From NCBI GenBank assembly GCA_037013495.1, contig JAZDXN010000026.1, positions 1,302,001 through 1,366,000 on the forward strand: 64,000 bases of DNA, given 5' to 3'. Shown piece after piece: positions 36,494 through 48,378 of the stretch. The stretch comes from Hippophae tibetana. Lineage: Eukaryota; Streptophyta; Magnoliopsida; Rosales; Elaeagnaceae. Position numbers and translations under genes: made by a program. The notes beneath the pieces are model-generated. The model was not told where the DNA came from and did no database searches. It worked only from the letters and a program-made list of their open reading frames with translations. How positions within the stretch are numbered: position 1 is the stretch's first letter; each line of letters opens with the position of its first letter.

Positions 36494-36576
36494 GTGAACA
36501 GTAACCCGCGCGCAGTGCTGCGCGCATGAACAGTAACCCGCGCGCAGTGCTGCGCGCATGAACAGTACCCGCGCGC
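36494..36576 (-). repeat. GC-rich tandem sub-repeat in the 5' LTR (two units)
   Basis: A partial unit is followed by full units at 36514-36545 (32 bp) and 36546-36576 (31 bp). The unit joins AGTGCTGCGCGC to ATGAACAGTAACCC and ends in CGCGCGC. It is very rich in CpG and GCGCGC while the rest of the element and the satellite are AT-rich. It lies in U3 upstream of the bZIP sites. A separate 16-bp GC-rich insertion at about 36611-36626 is present only in this LTR. Confidence 0.9.
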
Positions 36577-36642
36577 AGTTTGGGCGGAGCTGGGTGCTGG
36601 GGCGCGGCGGCTGGGCGGCGCGGCGGCGCGTTTTTCTCCTTT

Positions 36643-36665
36643 TTGACATTTTTGACCTTTTTGAC
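36643..36665 (+). promoter_or_regulatory. Three W-box-like TTGAC cores in the 5' LTR
   Basis: TTTTTGAC occurs three times in 23 bp at 9-bp spacing, with TTGAC cores at 36643, 36652 and 36661. The second and third continue as TTGACC, the WRKY-binding W-box. The same group is at 31418-31440 in the other LTR. Regulation by WRKY factors is an inference; a simple T-rich repeat could produce the same pattern. Confidence 0.4.
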
Positions 36666-36928
36666 CCATTTTGTCCAATTTTTCCATATTTGTCGACCTT
36701 TCCGCATTTATTTATTAATATATTTGTGATGTATTGCTTCCAGTATTCTTCTTTGAGTCTTTAAGTTGCATTTTTAAGCCAAAATACCTGAAAAACAATA
36801 AAAATACCCGTGATTCCGAAAAAGACAAATTTATATAAATATATGATAAAACATATAAATATATATATTTTTAATTAATTAATGTGCATAAAATCATGGT
36901 TATTTTAGTGTTTTTTGAGCACTCATCA

Positions 36929-36933
36929 CCAAC
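36929..36933. repeat. Target-site duplication CCAAC, right copy
   Basis: Identical to 29787-29791. It continues directly into CTAGGTTTG, restoring the interrupted satellite monomer. Its last three bases are the first three of the palindrome AACCTAGGTT at 36931-36940. Confidence 0.97.
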
Positions 36934-39900
36934 CTAGGTTTGATTATTTATATTTTCAATCAATCCCTATTCTTCAAAAAAAATAAGAGAAGAGAAAAAG
37001 AAAGAGGATGTCGTTCATATTTTCAAAAACAAAAAAATATTTGGTAAATATGAGTTACAACTTTCAACGGAGATAACTTTTGACTCGGGTATCGAAACAA
37101 CTATTATAATATATCAAATCGAAGCTCGTATCAAATTACACAATATGTTTTGGTACTGCCAAGGAAAATCGTTTTTGTAACCAAATTACATTGTTTATAT
37201 CACTTACCAAGTGTTTAAAGTTTTTGAAGCACCTTTTTCATTTTACTTACTTCGGGTTAATTCAATAGAGCTATACATGAGATATTTGTGCCAACCTAGA
37301 TTTGATTATTTATATTTTCAATCAATCACTATTCTTCAAAAAAAAATAAGAGAAAAGAAAAAGAAAGAGGATGTCATTTACATTTTCAAAAACAAAAAAA
37401 ACTTTTGGTAAATATGAGTTACAACTTTCAACGGGGATAACTTTTGACTCGGGTATCGAAACCACTATTATAATAAATCAAATCAAAGCTCATATGAAAT
37501 TACACAATATGTTTTGGTCCCGTCAAATAAAATCTTTTTTGTACCCAAATTACATCGTTTACATCACTTACCGAGTGTTTAAAGTTTTTGAAGAACCGTT
37601 TTCATTTTACTTACTTCTAGTTTAATTCAATTTAGCTATACAGGAGATATTGGTGCTGACCTAGGGTTGTTTATTTATATTTTCAATCCATCTCTAGTCT
37701 TTTAAAAAAAATAAGAGAAGAGAAAAAGAAAGAGGATGTCGTTCATATTTTCAAAAACAAAAAATCATTTGGTAAATATGAGTTACAACATTCAACGGAG
37801 ATAACTTTTGACTCAGGTAACGAAACCACTATTATAATATATCAAATAAAAGCTCGTATCAAATTACACAATATGTTTTGACACTTCCAAAGAAAATCGA
37901 TTTTGTACCCAAATTAAATCGTTTATATTACTTACCAAGTGTTTAATGTTTTTGAAGCACATTTTTCCTTTTACTTACTTCTGGTTAATTCAATAGAGCT
38001 ATAGAGGAGATATTGGTGCCAAACTAGGTTTGATTATTTATATTTTCAATCAATCGCTATTCTTCAAAAAAAAAATAAGAGAAGAGAACAAGAAAGAGGA
38101 TGTCGTTCATATTTTCAAAAACAAAAAATCATTTGGTAAATATGAGTTACAAATTTCAACGGAGATAAATTTTGACTCGGGTATCGAAACCACTATTATA
38201 ATATATCAAATCGAAGATCGTATGAAATTACACAATATTTTTTCATCCCGCCAAAAAAAATCGTTTTTGTACCCAAATTACATCGTTTACACCACTTTTC
38301 TTTGCGGTTAAAGTTTTTGACGCACCATTTTCAATTTACTTACTTCTGGTTTAATTCAATGGAGCTATACAGGAGATATTGGTGCCAACCTAGGTTTGAT
38401 TATTAATATTTACAATCAATCCCTATTCTTCAAAAAAAAATAAGAGCAGAGAAAAAGAAAGAGGATTTCGTTTACATTTTCAAAAACAAAAAATCATTTG
38501 GTAAATATGAGTTACAACTTTCAACGGAGATAACTTTTGACTCGGGTATCGAAACCACTATTATAATATATTAAATCGAAGCTCGTATCAAATTACACAA
38601 TATGTGTTGATACTGCCAAAGAAAATCGATTTTGTACCCAAATTACATCGTTTATATTACTTACCAAGTGTTTAAAGTTTTTGAAGCACCTTTTTCATTT
38701 TACTTATTTCTGGTTAATTCATAGAGTTATATAGGAGATATTGGTGCCAACCTAGGTTTGATTATTTATATTTTCAATCAATCCCTATTCTTCAAAAAAA
38801 AAATAAGAGAAGAGAAAAAGAATGACTATGTCGTTCATATTTTCAAAAACAAAAAAACATTTGGTAAATATGAGTTACAACTTTCAACGGAGATAACTTT
38901 TGACTCGGGTATCGAAACAACTATTATAATATATCAAATCGAAGCTCGTATCAGATTACACAATATGTTTTGGTACTGCAAAGGAAAATCGTTTTTGTAC
39001 CCAAATTACATTGTTTATATCATTTACCAAGTGTTTATAGTTTTTGAAGCACCTTTTTCATTTTACTTACTTCTAGTTAATTCCATAGAGCTATACAGGG
39101 GATATTGGTGCCAACCTAGGTTTGATTATTTATATTTTCAATCAATCCCTATTCTTCAAAAAAAAAATTAGAGAAGAGAAAACGAAAGAGGATGTCGTTT
39201 ATATTTTCAAAAACAAAAAAACATTTGGTAAATATGAGTTACAACTTTCAACGGAGATAACTTTTGACTCGGGTATCGAAACAACTATTATAATATATCA
39301 AATCGAAGCTCGTATCAGATTACACAATATGTTTTGGTACTGCAAAGGAAAATCGTTTTTGTACCCAAATTACATTGTTTATATCATTTACCAAGTGTTT
39401 ATAGTTTTTGAAGCACCTTTTTCATTTTACTTACTGCTGGTTAATTCAATAGTGCTATACAGGGGATATTGTTGCCAACCTAGGTTTGATTATTTATATT
39501 TTCAATCAATCCCTATTCTTCAAAAAAAAAATAAGAGAAGAGAAAAAGAAAGAGAATGTCGTTTACATTTTCAAAAATAAAAAAACATTTGGTAAATATG
39601 AGTTACAACATTCAACGGAGATAACTTTTGACTCGGGTAACGAAACCACTATTATAATATATCAAATCAAAGCTCGTATCAAATTACACAATATGTTTTG
39701 ACGCTTCCAAGGAAAATCGATTTTGTACCCAAATTAAATCGTTTATATTACTTACCAAGTGTTTAATGTTTTTGAAGCACATTTTTCTTTTTACGTACTT
39801 CTGGTTAATTCAATAGAGCTATAGAGGAGATATTGGTGCCAAACTAGGTTTGATTATTTATATTTTCAATCAATCTCTATTCTTCAAAAAAAAAAATAAG

Positions 39901-41700
39901 AGAAGAGAACAAGAAAGAGGATGTCGTTCATCTTTTCAAAAACAAAAAAATCATTTAGTAAATATGAGTTACAAATTTCAACGGAGATAAATTTTGAGTC
40001 GGGTATCGAAACCACTATTATAATATATCAAATCGAAGATCGTATGAAATTACACAATATTTTTTCGTCCCGCCAAGGAAAATCGTTTTTGTACCCAAAT
40101 TACATCGTTTACACGACTTTTCTTTGTGGTTAAAGTTTTTGACGCACCATTTTCAATTTACTTACTTCTCGTTTAATTCAATCGAGCTATACAGGAGATA
40201 TTGGTGCCAACCTAGGTTTGATTATTAATATTTTCAATCAATCCCTATTCTTCAAAAAAAATAAGAGAAGATAAAAAGAAAGAGGATTTCGTTTACATTT
40301 TCAAAAACAAAAAAGCATTTGGTAAATATGAGTTACAACTTTCCACAGTGATAACTTTTGACTCGGGTATCGAAACCTCTATTATAATATATTAAATCGA
40401 AGCTCGTATCAAATTACACAATATGTTTTGATACTGCCAAAGAAAATCGATTTTGTACCCAAATTACATCGTTTATATTACTTACCAAGTGTTTAAAGTT
40501 TTTGAAGCACCTTTTTCATTTTACTTATTTCTGGTTAATTCATAGAGTTATAGAGGAGATATTGGTGCCAACCTAGGTTTGATTATTTATATTTTCAATC
40601 AATCCGTATTCTTCAAAAAAAAATAATAAGAGAAGAGAAAAAGAATGAGGATGTCGTTCATATTTTCAAAAACAAAAAAACATTTGGTAAATATGAGTTA
40701 CAACTTTCAACGGAGATAACTTTTGACTCGGGTATCGAAACAACTATTATAATATATCAAATCGAAACTCGTATCAGATTACACAATATGTTTTGGTACT
40801 GCAAAGGAAAATCGTTTTTGTACCCAAATTACATTGTTTATATCAATTACCAAGTGTTTAAAGTTTTTGAAGCACCTTTTTCATTTTACTTACTTCTGGT
40901 TAATTCAATAGAGCTATACATGAGATATTGGTGCCAACCTAGGTTTGATTATTTATATTTTCAATCAATCACTATTCTTCAAAAAAAAAATAAGAGAAAA
41001 GAAAAAGAAAGAGGATGTCGTTTACATTTTCAAAAACAAAAAAAACTTTTGGTAAATATGAGTTACAACTTTCAACTAGGGTAAACTTTTGACTCGGGTA
41101 TCGAAACCACTATTATAATAAATCAAATCAAAGCTCATATGAAATTACACAATATGTTTTGACACTGCCAAAGAAAATCGATTTTGTACCCAAATTACAT
41201 CGTTTATATTACTTACCAAGTGTTTAAAGTTTTTGAAGCACCTTTTTCATTTTACTTATTTCTGGTTAATTCATAGAGCTATAGAGGAGATATTGGTGCC
41301 AAACTAGGTTTGATTATTTATATTTTCAATCAATCCGTATTCTTCAAAAAAAAATAAGAGAAGAGAACAAGAAAGAGGATGTCGTTCATATTTTCAAAAA
41401 CAAAAAATCATTTGGTAAATATATGTTACAAATTTGAACGGAGATAAATTTTGACTCAGGTATCGAAACCACTATTATAATATATCAAATCGAAGATCGT
41501 ATGAAATTACACAATATTTTTTCGTCCCGCCAAGGAAAATCGTTTTTGTACCCAAATTACATCGTTTACACCACTTTTCTTTGCGGTTAAAGTTTTTGAC
41601 GCACCATTTTCAATTTACTTACTTCTTGTTTAATTCAATAGAGCTATACAGGAGATATTGGTACCAACCTTGGTTTGATTATTAATATTTTCAAACAATC
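36934..41700 (+). repeat. Satellite block, mixed subfamilies, partner of 44.6-47.2 kb
   Basis: The stretch from about 37200 to 39600 recurs at 44860-47240 at an offset of 7,654-7,658 bp (21 monomers). Shared private features include GAAGAACCGTTTTC (37590 and 45244), CAGGTAACGAAACC (37814 and 45468) and TTTTTCCTTTTAC (37963 and 45617). From about 39700 the two lose register by one monomer (GTCGTTCATCTTTTC at 39923 pairs with 47942, 8,019 bp away). Noncoding. Confidence 0.82.
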
Positions 41701-44700
41701 CCTATTCTTCAAAAAAAATAAGAGAAGAGAAAAAGAAAGAGGATTTCGTTTACATTTTCAAAAACAAAAAATCATTTGGTAAATATGAGTTACAACTTTC
41801 AACGGAGATAACTTTTGACTCGGGTATCGAAACAACTATTATAATATATCAAATCGAAGCTCGTATTAAATTACACAATATGTTTTGGTACTGCCAAGGA
41901 AAATCGTTTTTGTAACCAAATTACATTGTTTATATGACTTACCAAGTGTTTAAAGTTTTTGAAGCACCTTTTTCATTTTACTTACTTCTAGTTAATTCAA
42001 TAGAGCTATACATGAGATATTGGTGCCAACCTAGGTTTGATTATTTATATTTTCAATCAATCACTATTCTTCAAAAAAAAAAATAAGAGAAAAGAAAAAG
42101 AAAGAGGATGTCGTTTACATTTTCAAAAACAAAAAAAACTTTTGGTAAATATGAGTTACAACTTTCAACGGGGATAACTTTTGACTCGGGTATCGAAACC
42201 ACTATTATAATATATCCAATCGAAGCTCGTATTAATTTACACAATATTTTTTTGTCCCGCGTAGGAAAATCGTTTTTGTACCCAAATTACATCGTTTACA
42301 CCACTTTCCGTGTGTTTAAAGTTTTTGACGCACCATTTTCAATTTACTTACTTCTGGTTTAATTCAATAGAGCTATACAGGAGATATTGGTGCCAACCTA
42401 GGTTTGATTATTTATATTTTCAATCAATCCCTATTCTTCAAAAAAAAATAAGAGAAGAGAAAAAGAAAGAGGATGTCGTTTATATTTTCAAAAACAAAAA
42501 AATATTTGGTAAATATGAGTTACAACTTTCAACGGAGATAACTTTTGACTCGGGTATCGAAACAACTATTATAATATATCAAATCGAGGCTCGTATCAAA
42601 TTACACAATATGTTTTGGTACTGCCAAGGAAAATCGTTTTTGTAACCAAATTACATTGTTTATATCACTTACCAAGTGTTTAAAGTTTTTGAAGCACCTT
42701 TTTCATTTTACTTACTTCTGGTTAATTCAATAGAGCTATACATGAGATATTGGTGCCAACCTAGGTTTGATTATTTATATTTTCAATCAATCACTATTCT
42801 TCAAAAAAAAAATAAGAGAAAAGAAAAAGAAAGAGGATGTCGTTTACATTTTCAAAAACAAAAACAACTTTTGGTAAATATGAGTTACAACTTTCAACTA
42901 GGGTAAACTTTTGACTCGGGTATCGAAACCACTATTATAATAAATCAAATCAAAGCTCATATGAAATTACACAATATGTTTTGACACTTCCAAAGAAAAT
43001 CGATTTTGTACCCAAATTAAATCGTTTATATTACTTACCAAGTGTTTAATGTTTTTGAAGCACATTTTTCATTTTACTTACTTCTGGTTAATTCAATAGA
43101 GCTATAGAGGAGATATTGGTGCCAAACTAGGTTTGATTATTTATATTTTCAATCAATCCGTATTCTTCAAAAAAAAAAATAAGAGAAGAGAACAAGAAAG
43201 AGGATGTCGTTCATATTTTCAAAAACAAAAAATCATTTGGTAAATATATGTTACAAATTTGAACGGAGATAAATTTTGACTCGGGTATCGAAACCACTAT
43301 TATAATATATCAAATCGAAGATCGTATGAAATTACACAATATTTTTTCGTCCCGCCAAGGAAAATCGTTTTTGTACCCAAATTACATCGTTTACACCACT
43401 TTTCTTTGCGGTTAAAGTTTTTGACGCACCATTTTCAATTTACTTACTTCTTGTTTAATTCAATAGAGCTATACAGGAGATATTGGTACCAACCTTGGTT
43501 TGATTATTAATATTTTCAATCAATCCCTATTCTTCAAAAAAAATAAGAGAAGAGAAAAAGAAAGAGGATTTCGTTTACATTTTCAAAAACAAAAAATCAT
43601 TTGGTAAATATGAGTTACAACTTTCAACGGAGATAACTTTTGACTCGGGTATCAAAACCACTATTATAATATATCAAATCGAAGCACGTATCAATTTACA
43701 CAATATTGTTTTGTCCTGCCAAGGAAAATCGTTTTTGTAACCAAATTACATCGTTTACACCACTTTCCGTGTGTTTAAAGTTTTTGACGCACTATTTTCA
43801 ATTTACTTACTTCTGGTTTAATTCAATAGAGCTATACAGGAGATATTGGTGCCAACCTAGGTTTGATTATTTAAATTTTCAATCAATCCCTATTCTTCAA
43901 AAAAAAAATAAGAGAAGAGAAAAAGAAAGAGGATGTCGTTCATATTTTCAAAAACAAAAAAATATTTGGTAAATATGAGTTACAACTTTCAACGGAGATA
44001 ACTTTTGACTCGGGTATCGAAACAACTATTATAATATATCAAATCGAAGCTCGTATTAAATTACACAATATGTTTTGGTACTGCCAAGGAAAATCGTTTT
44101 TGTAACCAAATTACATTGTTTATATGACTTACCAAGTGTTTAAAGTTTTTGAAGCACCTTTTTCATTTTACTTACTTCTGGTTAATTCAATAGAGCTATA
44201 CATGAGATATTGGTGCCAACCTAGGTTTGATTATTTATATTTTCAATCAATCACTATTCTTCAAAAAAAAAATAAGAGAAAAGAAAAAGAAAGAGGATGT
44301 CGTTTACATTTTCAAAAACAAAAAAAACTTTTGGTAAATATGAGTTACAACTTTCAACGGGGATAACTTTTGACTCGGGTATCGAAACCACTATTATAAT
44401 ATATCCAATCGAAGCTCGTATCAATTTACACAATATTTTTTTGTCCCGTGTAGGAAAATCGTTTTTGTACCCAAATTACATCATTTACACCACTTTCCGT
44501 GTGTTTAAAGTTTTTGACGCACCATTTTCAATTTACTTACTTCTGGTTTAATTCAATAGAGCTATACAGGAGATATTGGTGCCAACCTAGGTTTGATTAT
44601 TTATATTTTCAATCAATCCCTATTCTTCAAAAAAAAATAAGAGAAGAGAAAAAGAAAGAGGATGTCGTTAAAATTTTCAAAAACAAAAAAATATTTGGTA

Positions 44701-44860
44701 AATATGAGTTACAACTTTCAACGGAGATAACTTTTGACTCGGGTATCGAAACAACTATTATAATATATCAAATCGAAGCTCGTATCAAATTACACAATAT
44801 GTTTTGGTACTGCCAAGGAAAATCGTTTTTGTAACCAAATTACATTGTTTATATCACTTA
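41701..44860 (+). repeat. 6-mer higher-order repeats in the right array (2,189 bp)
   Basis: A monomer with TATCCAATCGAAGCTC and TTTTTTTGTCCCG(C/T)GTAGG occurs at 42108 and 44297, 2,189 bp apart, with the same neighbours on the right. Left of this the spacing is 5 monomers (CAATCCGTATTC at about 41332 and 43155), so adjacent regions carry different unit sizes. 43840-43870 is the uninterrupted counterpart of the retrotransposon insertion point. Confidence 0.82.
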
Positions 44861-46559
44861 CCAAGTGTTTAAAGTTTTTGAAGCACCTTTTTCATTTTAC
44901 TTACTTCTGGTTAATTCAATAGAGCTATACATGAGATATTTGTGCCAACTTAGGTTTGATTATTTATATTTTCAATCAATCACTATTCTTCAAAAAAAAA
45001 TAAGAGAAAAGAAAAAGAAAGAGGATGTCATTTACATTTTCAAAAACAAAAAAAACTTTTGGTAAATATGAGTTACAACTTTCAACGGGGATAACTTTTG
45101 ACTCGGGTATCGAAACCACTATTATAATAAATCAAATCAAAGCTCATATGAAATTACACAATATGTTTTGGTCCCATCAAATAAAATCTTTTTTGTACCC
45201 AAATTACATCGTTTACATCACTTACCGAGTGTTTAAAGTTTTTGAAGAACCGTTTTCATTTTACTTACTTCTAGTTTAATTCAATGGAGCTATACAGGAG
45301 ATATTGGTGCTGACCTAGGGTTGTTTATTTATATTTTCAATCCGTCTCTAGTCTTTTAAAAAAAATAAGAGAAGAGAAAAAGAAAGAGGATGTCGTTCAT
45401 ATTTTCAAAAACAAAAAATCATTTGGTAAATATGAGTTACAACATTCAACGGAGATAACTTTTGACTCAGGTAACGAAACCACTATTATAATATATCAAA
45501 TAAAAGCTCGTATCAAATTACACAATATGTTTTGACACTTCCAAAGAAAATCGATTTTGTACCCAAATTAAATCGTTTATATTACTTACCAAGTGTTTAA
45601 TGTTTTTGAAGCACATTTTTCCTTTTACTTACTTCTGGTTAATTCAATAGAGCTATAGAGGAGATATTGGTGCCAAAATAGGTTTGATTATTTATATTTT
45701 AAATCAATCCCTATTCTTCAAAAAAAAAAAATAAGAGAAGAGAACAAGAAAGAGGATGTCTTTCATATTTTCAAAAACAAAAAATCATTTGGTAAATATG
45801 AGTTACAAATTTCAACGGAGATAAATTTTGACTCGGGTATCGAAACCATTATTATAATATATCAAATCGAAGATTGTATGAAATTACACAATATTTTTTC
45901 GTCCCGCCAAGGAAAATCGTTTTTGTACCCAAATTACATCGTTTACACCACTTTTCTTTGCGGTTAAAGTTTTTGACGCACCATTTTCAATTTACTTACT
46001 TCTGGTTTAATTCAATAGAGCTATACATGAGATATTGGTGCCAACCTAGGTTTGATTATTAATATTTTCAATCAATCCCTATTCTTCAAAAAAAATAAGA
46101 GAAGAGAAAAAGAAAGAGGATTTCGTTTACATTTTCAAAAACAAAAAAGCATTTGGTAAATATGAGTTACAACTTTCAACGGAGATAACTTTTGACTCGG
46201 GTATCGAAACCACTATTATAAAATATTAAATCGAAGCTCGTATCAAATTACACAATATGTTTTGATACTGCCAAAGAAAATCGATTTTGTACCCAAATTA
46301 CATCGTTTATATTACTTACCAAGTGTTTAAAGTTTTTGAAGCACCTTTTTCATTTTACTTATTTCTGGTTAATTCATAGAGTTATACAGGAGATATTGGT
46401 GCCAACCTAGGTTTGATTATTTATATTTTCAATCAATCCCTATTCTTCAAAAAAAAAATAATAAGAGAAGAGAAAAAGAATGAGGATGTCGTTCATATTT
46501 TCAAAAACAAATAAACATTTGGTAAATATGAGTTACAACTTTCAACGGAGAAAACTTTT

Positions 46560-48378
46560 GACTCGGGTATCGAAACAACTATTATAATATATCAAATCGA
46601 AGCTCGTATCAGATTACACAATATGTTTTGGTACTGCAAAGGAAAATCGTTTTTGTACCCAAATTACATTGTTTATATCATTTACCAAGTGTTTATAGTT
46701 TTTGAAGCACCTTTTTCATTTTACTTACTTCTGGTTAATTCCATAGAGCTATACAGGGGATATTGGTGCCAACCTAGGTTTGATTATTTATATTTTCAAT
46801 CAATCCCTATTCTTCAAAAAAAAAATTAGAGAAGAGAAAAAGAAAGAGGATGTCGTTTATATTTTCAAAAACAAAAAAACATTTGGTAAATATGAGTTAC
46901 AACTTTCAACGGAGATAACTTTTGACTCGGGTCTCGAAACAACTATTATAATATATCAAATCGAAGCTCGTATCAGATTACACAATATGTTTTGGTACTG
47001 CAAAGGAAAATCGTTTTTGTACCCAAATTACATTGTTTATATCATTTACCAAGTGTTTATAGTTTTTGAAGCACCTTTTTCATTTTACTTACTGCTGGTT
47101 AATTCAATAGAGCTATACAGGGGATATTGTTGCCAACCTAGGTTTGATTATTTATATTTTCAATCAATCCCTATTCTTCAAAAAAAAAATAAGAGAAGAG
47201 AAAAAGAAAGAGAATGTCGTTTACATTTTCAAAAATAAAAAAACATTTGGTAAATATGAGTTACAACTTTCAACGGAGATAACTTTTGACTCGAGTATCG
47301 AAACCACTATTATAATATATCAAATCGAAGCTCGTATCAAATTACACAATATGTTTTATTACTGCAAAGGAAAATCGTTTTTGTACCCAAATTACATTTT
47401 TTATATCAATTACCAAGTGTATAAAGTTTTTGAAGCACCTTTTTCATTTTACTTACTTCTGGTTAATTCAATAGAGCTATACTGGAGATATTGGTGCCAA
47501 CCTAGGTTTGATTATTTATATTTTCAATCAATCCCTATTCTTCAAAAAAAAATAAGAGAAGAGAAAAAGAAAGAGGATGTCGTTCATATTTTCAAAAACA
47601 AAAAAACATTTGGTAAATATGAGTTACAACATTCAACGGAGATAACTTTTGACTCGGGTAACGAAACCACTATTATAATATATCAAATCAAAGCTCGTAT
47701 CAAATTACACAATATGTTTTGACACTTCCAAGGAAAATCGATTTTGTACCCAAATTAAATCCTTTATATTACTTACCATGTGTTTAATGTTTTTGAAGCA
47801 CATTTTTCATTTTACTTACTTCTGGTTAATTCAATAGAGCTATAGAGGAGATATTGGTGCCAAACTAGGTTTTATTATTTATATTTTCAATCAATCCCTA
47901 TTTTTCAAAAAAAAAAAAGAGAAGAGAACAAGAAAGAGGATGTCGTTCATCTTTTCAAAAACAAAAAAATCATTTAGTAAATATGAGTTACAAATTTCAC
48001 CGGAGATAAATTTTGAGTCGGGTATCGAAACCACTATTATAATATATCAAATCGAAGATCGTATGAAATTACACAATATTTTTTCGTCCCGCCAAGGAAA
48101 ATCGTTTTTGTACCCAAATGACATCGTTTACACGACTTTTCTTTGTGGTTAAAGATTTTGACGCACCATTTTCAATTTACTTACTTCTCGTTTAATTCAA
48201 TAGAGCTATACAGGAGATATTGGTGCCAACCTAGGTTTGATTATTAATATTTTCAATCAATCCCTATTCTTCAAAAAAAATAAGAGAAGAGAAAAAGAAA
48301 GAGGATTTCGTTTACATTTTCAAAAACAAAAAAGCATTTGGTAAATATGAGTTACAACTTTCAAGAGAGATAACTTTT
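46560..48378 (+). repeat. 5-mer higher-order repeat, copy 1 (1,819 bp)
   Basis: Five monomers repeated in tandem at a constant 1,819 bp offset. Private variants shared with copy 2 are GGGTCTCGAAAC (46930 and 48749), TTTCACCGGAG (47996 and 49815), TACCATGTGTTTAATG and TAAAGATTTTGACGC. Copy boundaries are approximate. Noncoding. Confidence 0.9.

Larger units (their letters stand above)
29792..36928 (-). mobile_element. Non-autonomous LTR retrotransposon (LARD-like, probably Ty3/gypsy-derived)
   Basis: A complete 7,137 bp element with two long direct repeats (29792-31703 and 35035-36928), TGATGAG...CTCATCA ends, and a 5-bp target duplication. The primer-binding site at 35011-35028 reads on the minus strand and the polypurine tract at 31704-31715 abuts the other LTR, so the element is transcribed leftwards. 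Its 3,331 bp interior has no gag, protease, reverse transcriptase, RNase H or integrase, and no frame longer than about 60 codons away from the LTR edge, so it must borrow proteins from an autonomous relative. Size, long LTRs and an empty interior fit the LARD class. The tRNA-Asp primer site and two interior motifs I associate with Athila/Tat-type elements suggest a Ty3/gypsy parent; that assignment is from memory of those families. The LTRs differ by one substitution in about 1,878 aligned bases plus repeat indels, so the insertion is very young. Confidence 0.95.
35035..36928 (-). repeat. 5' LTR (right copy in the window), 1,894 bp
   Basis: Direct repeat of the left LTR, lying next to the primer-binding site, which makes it the 5' LTR of the leftward-transcribed element. 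U3 is about 36928-36325 and contains, in order towards the start site, W-box cores, a GC-rich tandem repeat, a G-box, three TGACGTCA sites and a TATA box. R plus U5 is unusually long at about 1.3 kb. The promoter looks intact, so transcription is possible if chromatin allows. Confidence 0.96.

Noticed and set aside
29792..36928. Autonomous Ty3/gypsy or Ty1/copia element
   Set aside because: The 3.3 kb interior has no frame that could encode gag, protease, reverse transcriptase or integrase on either strand, and no decayed coding region is recognisable.
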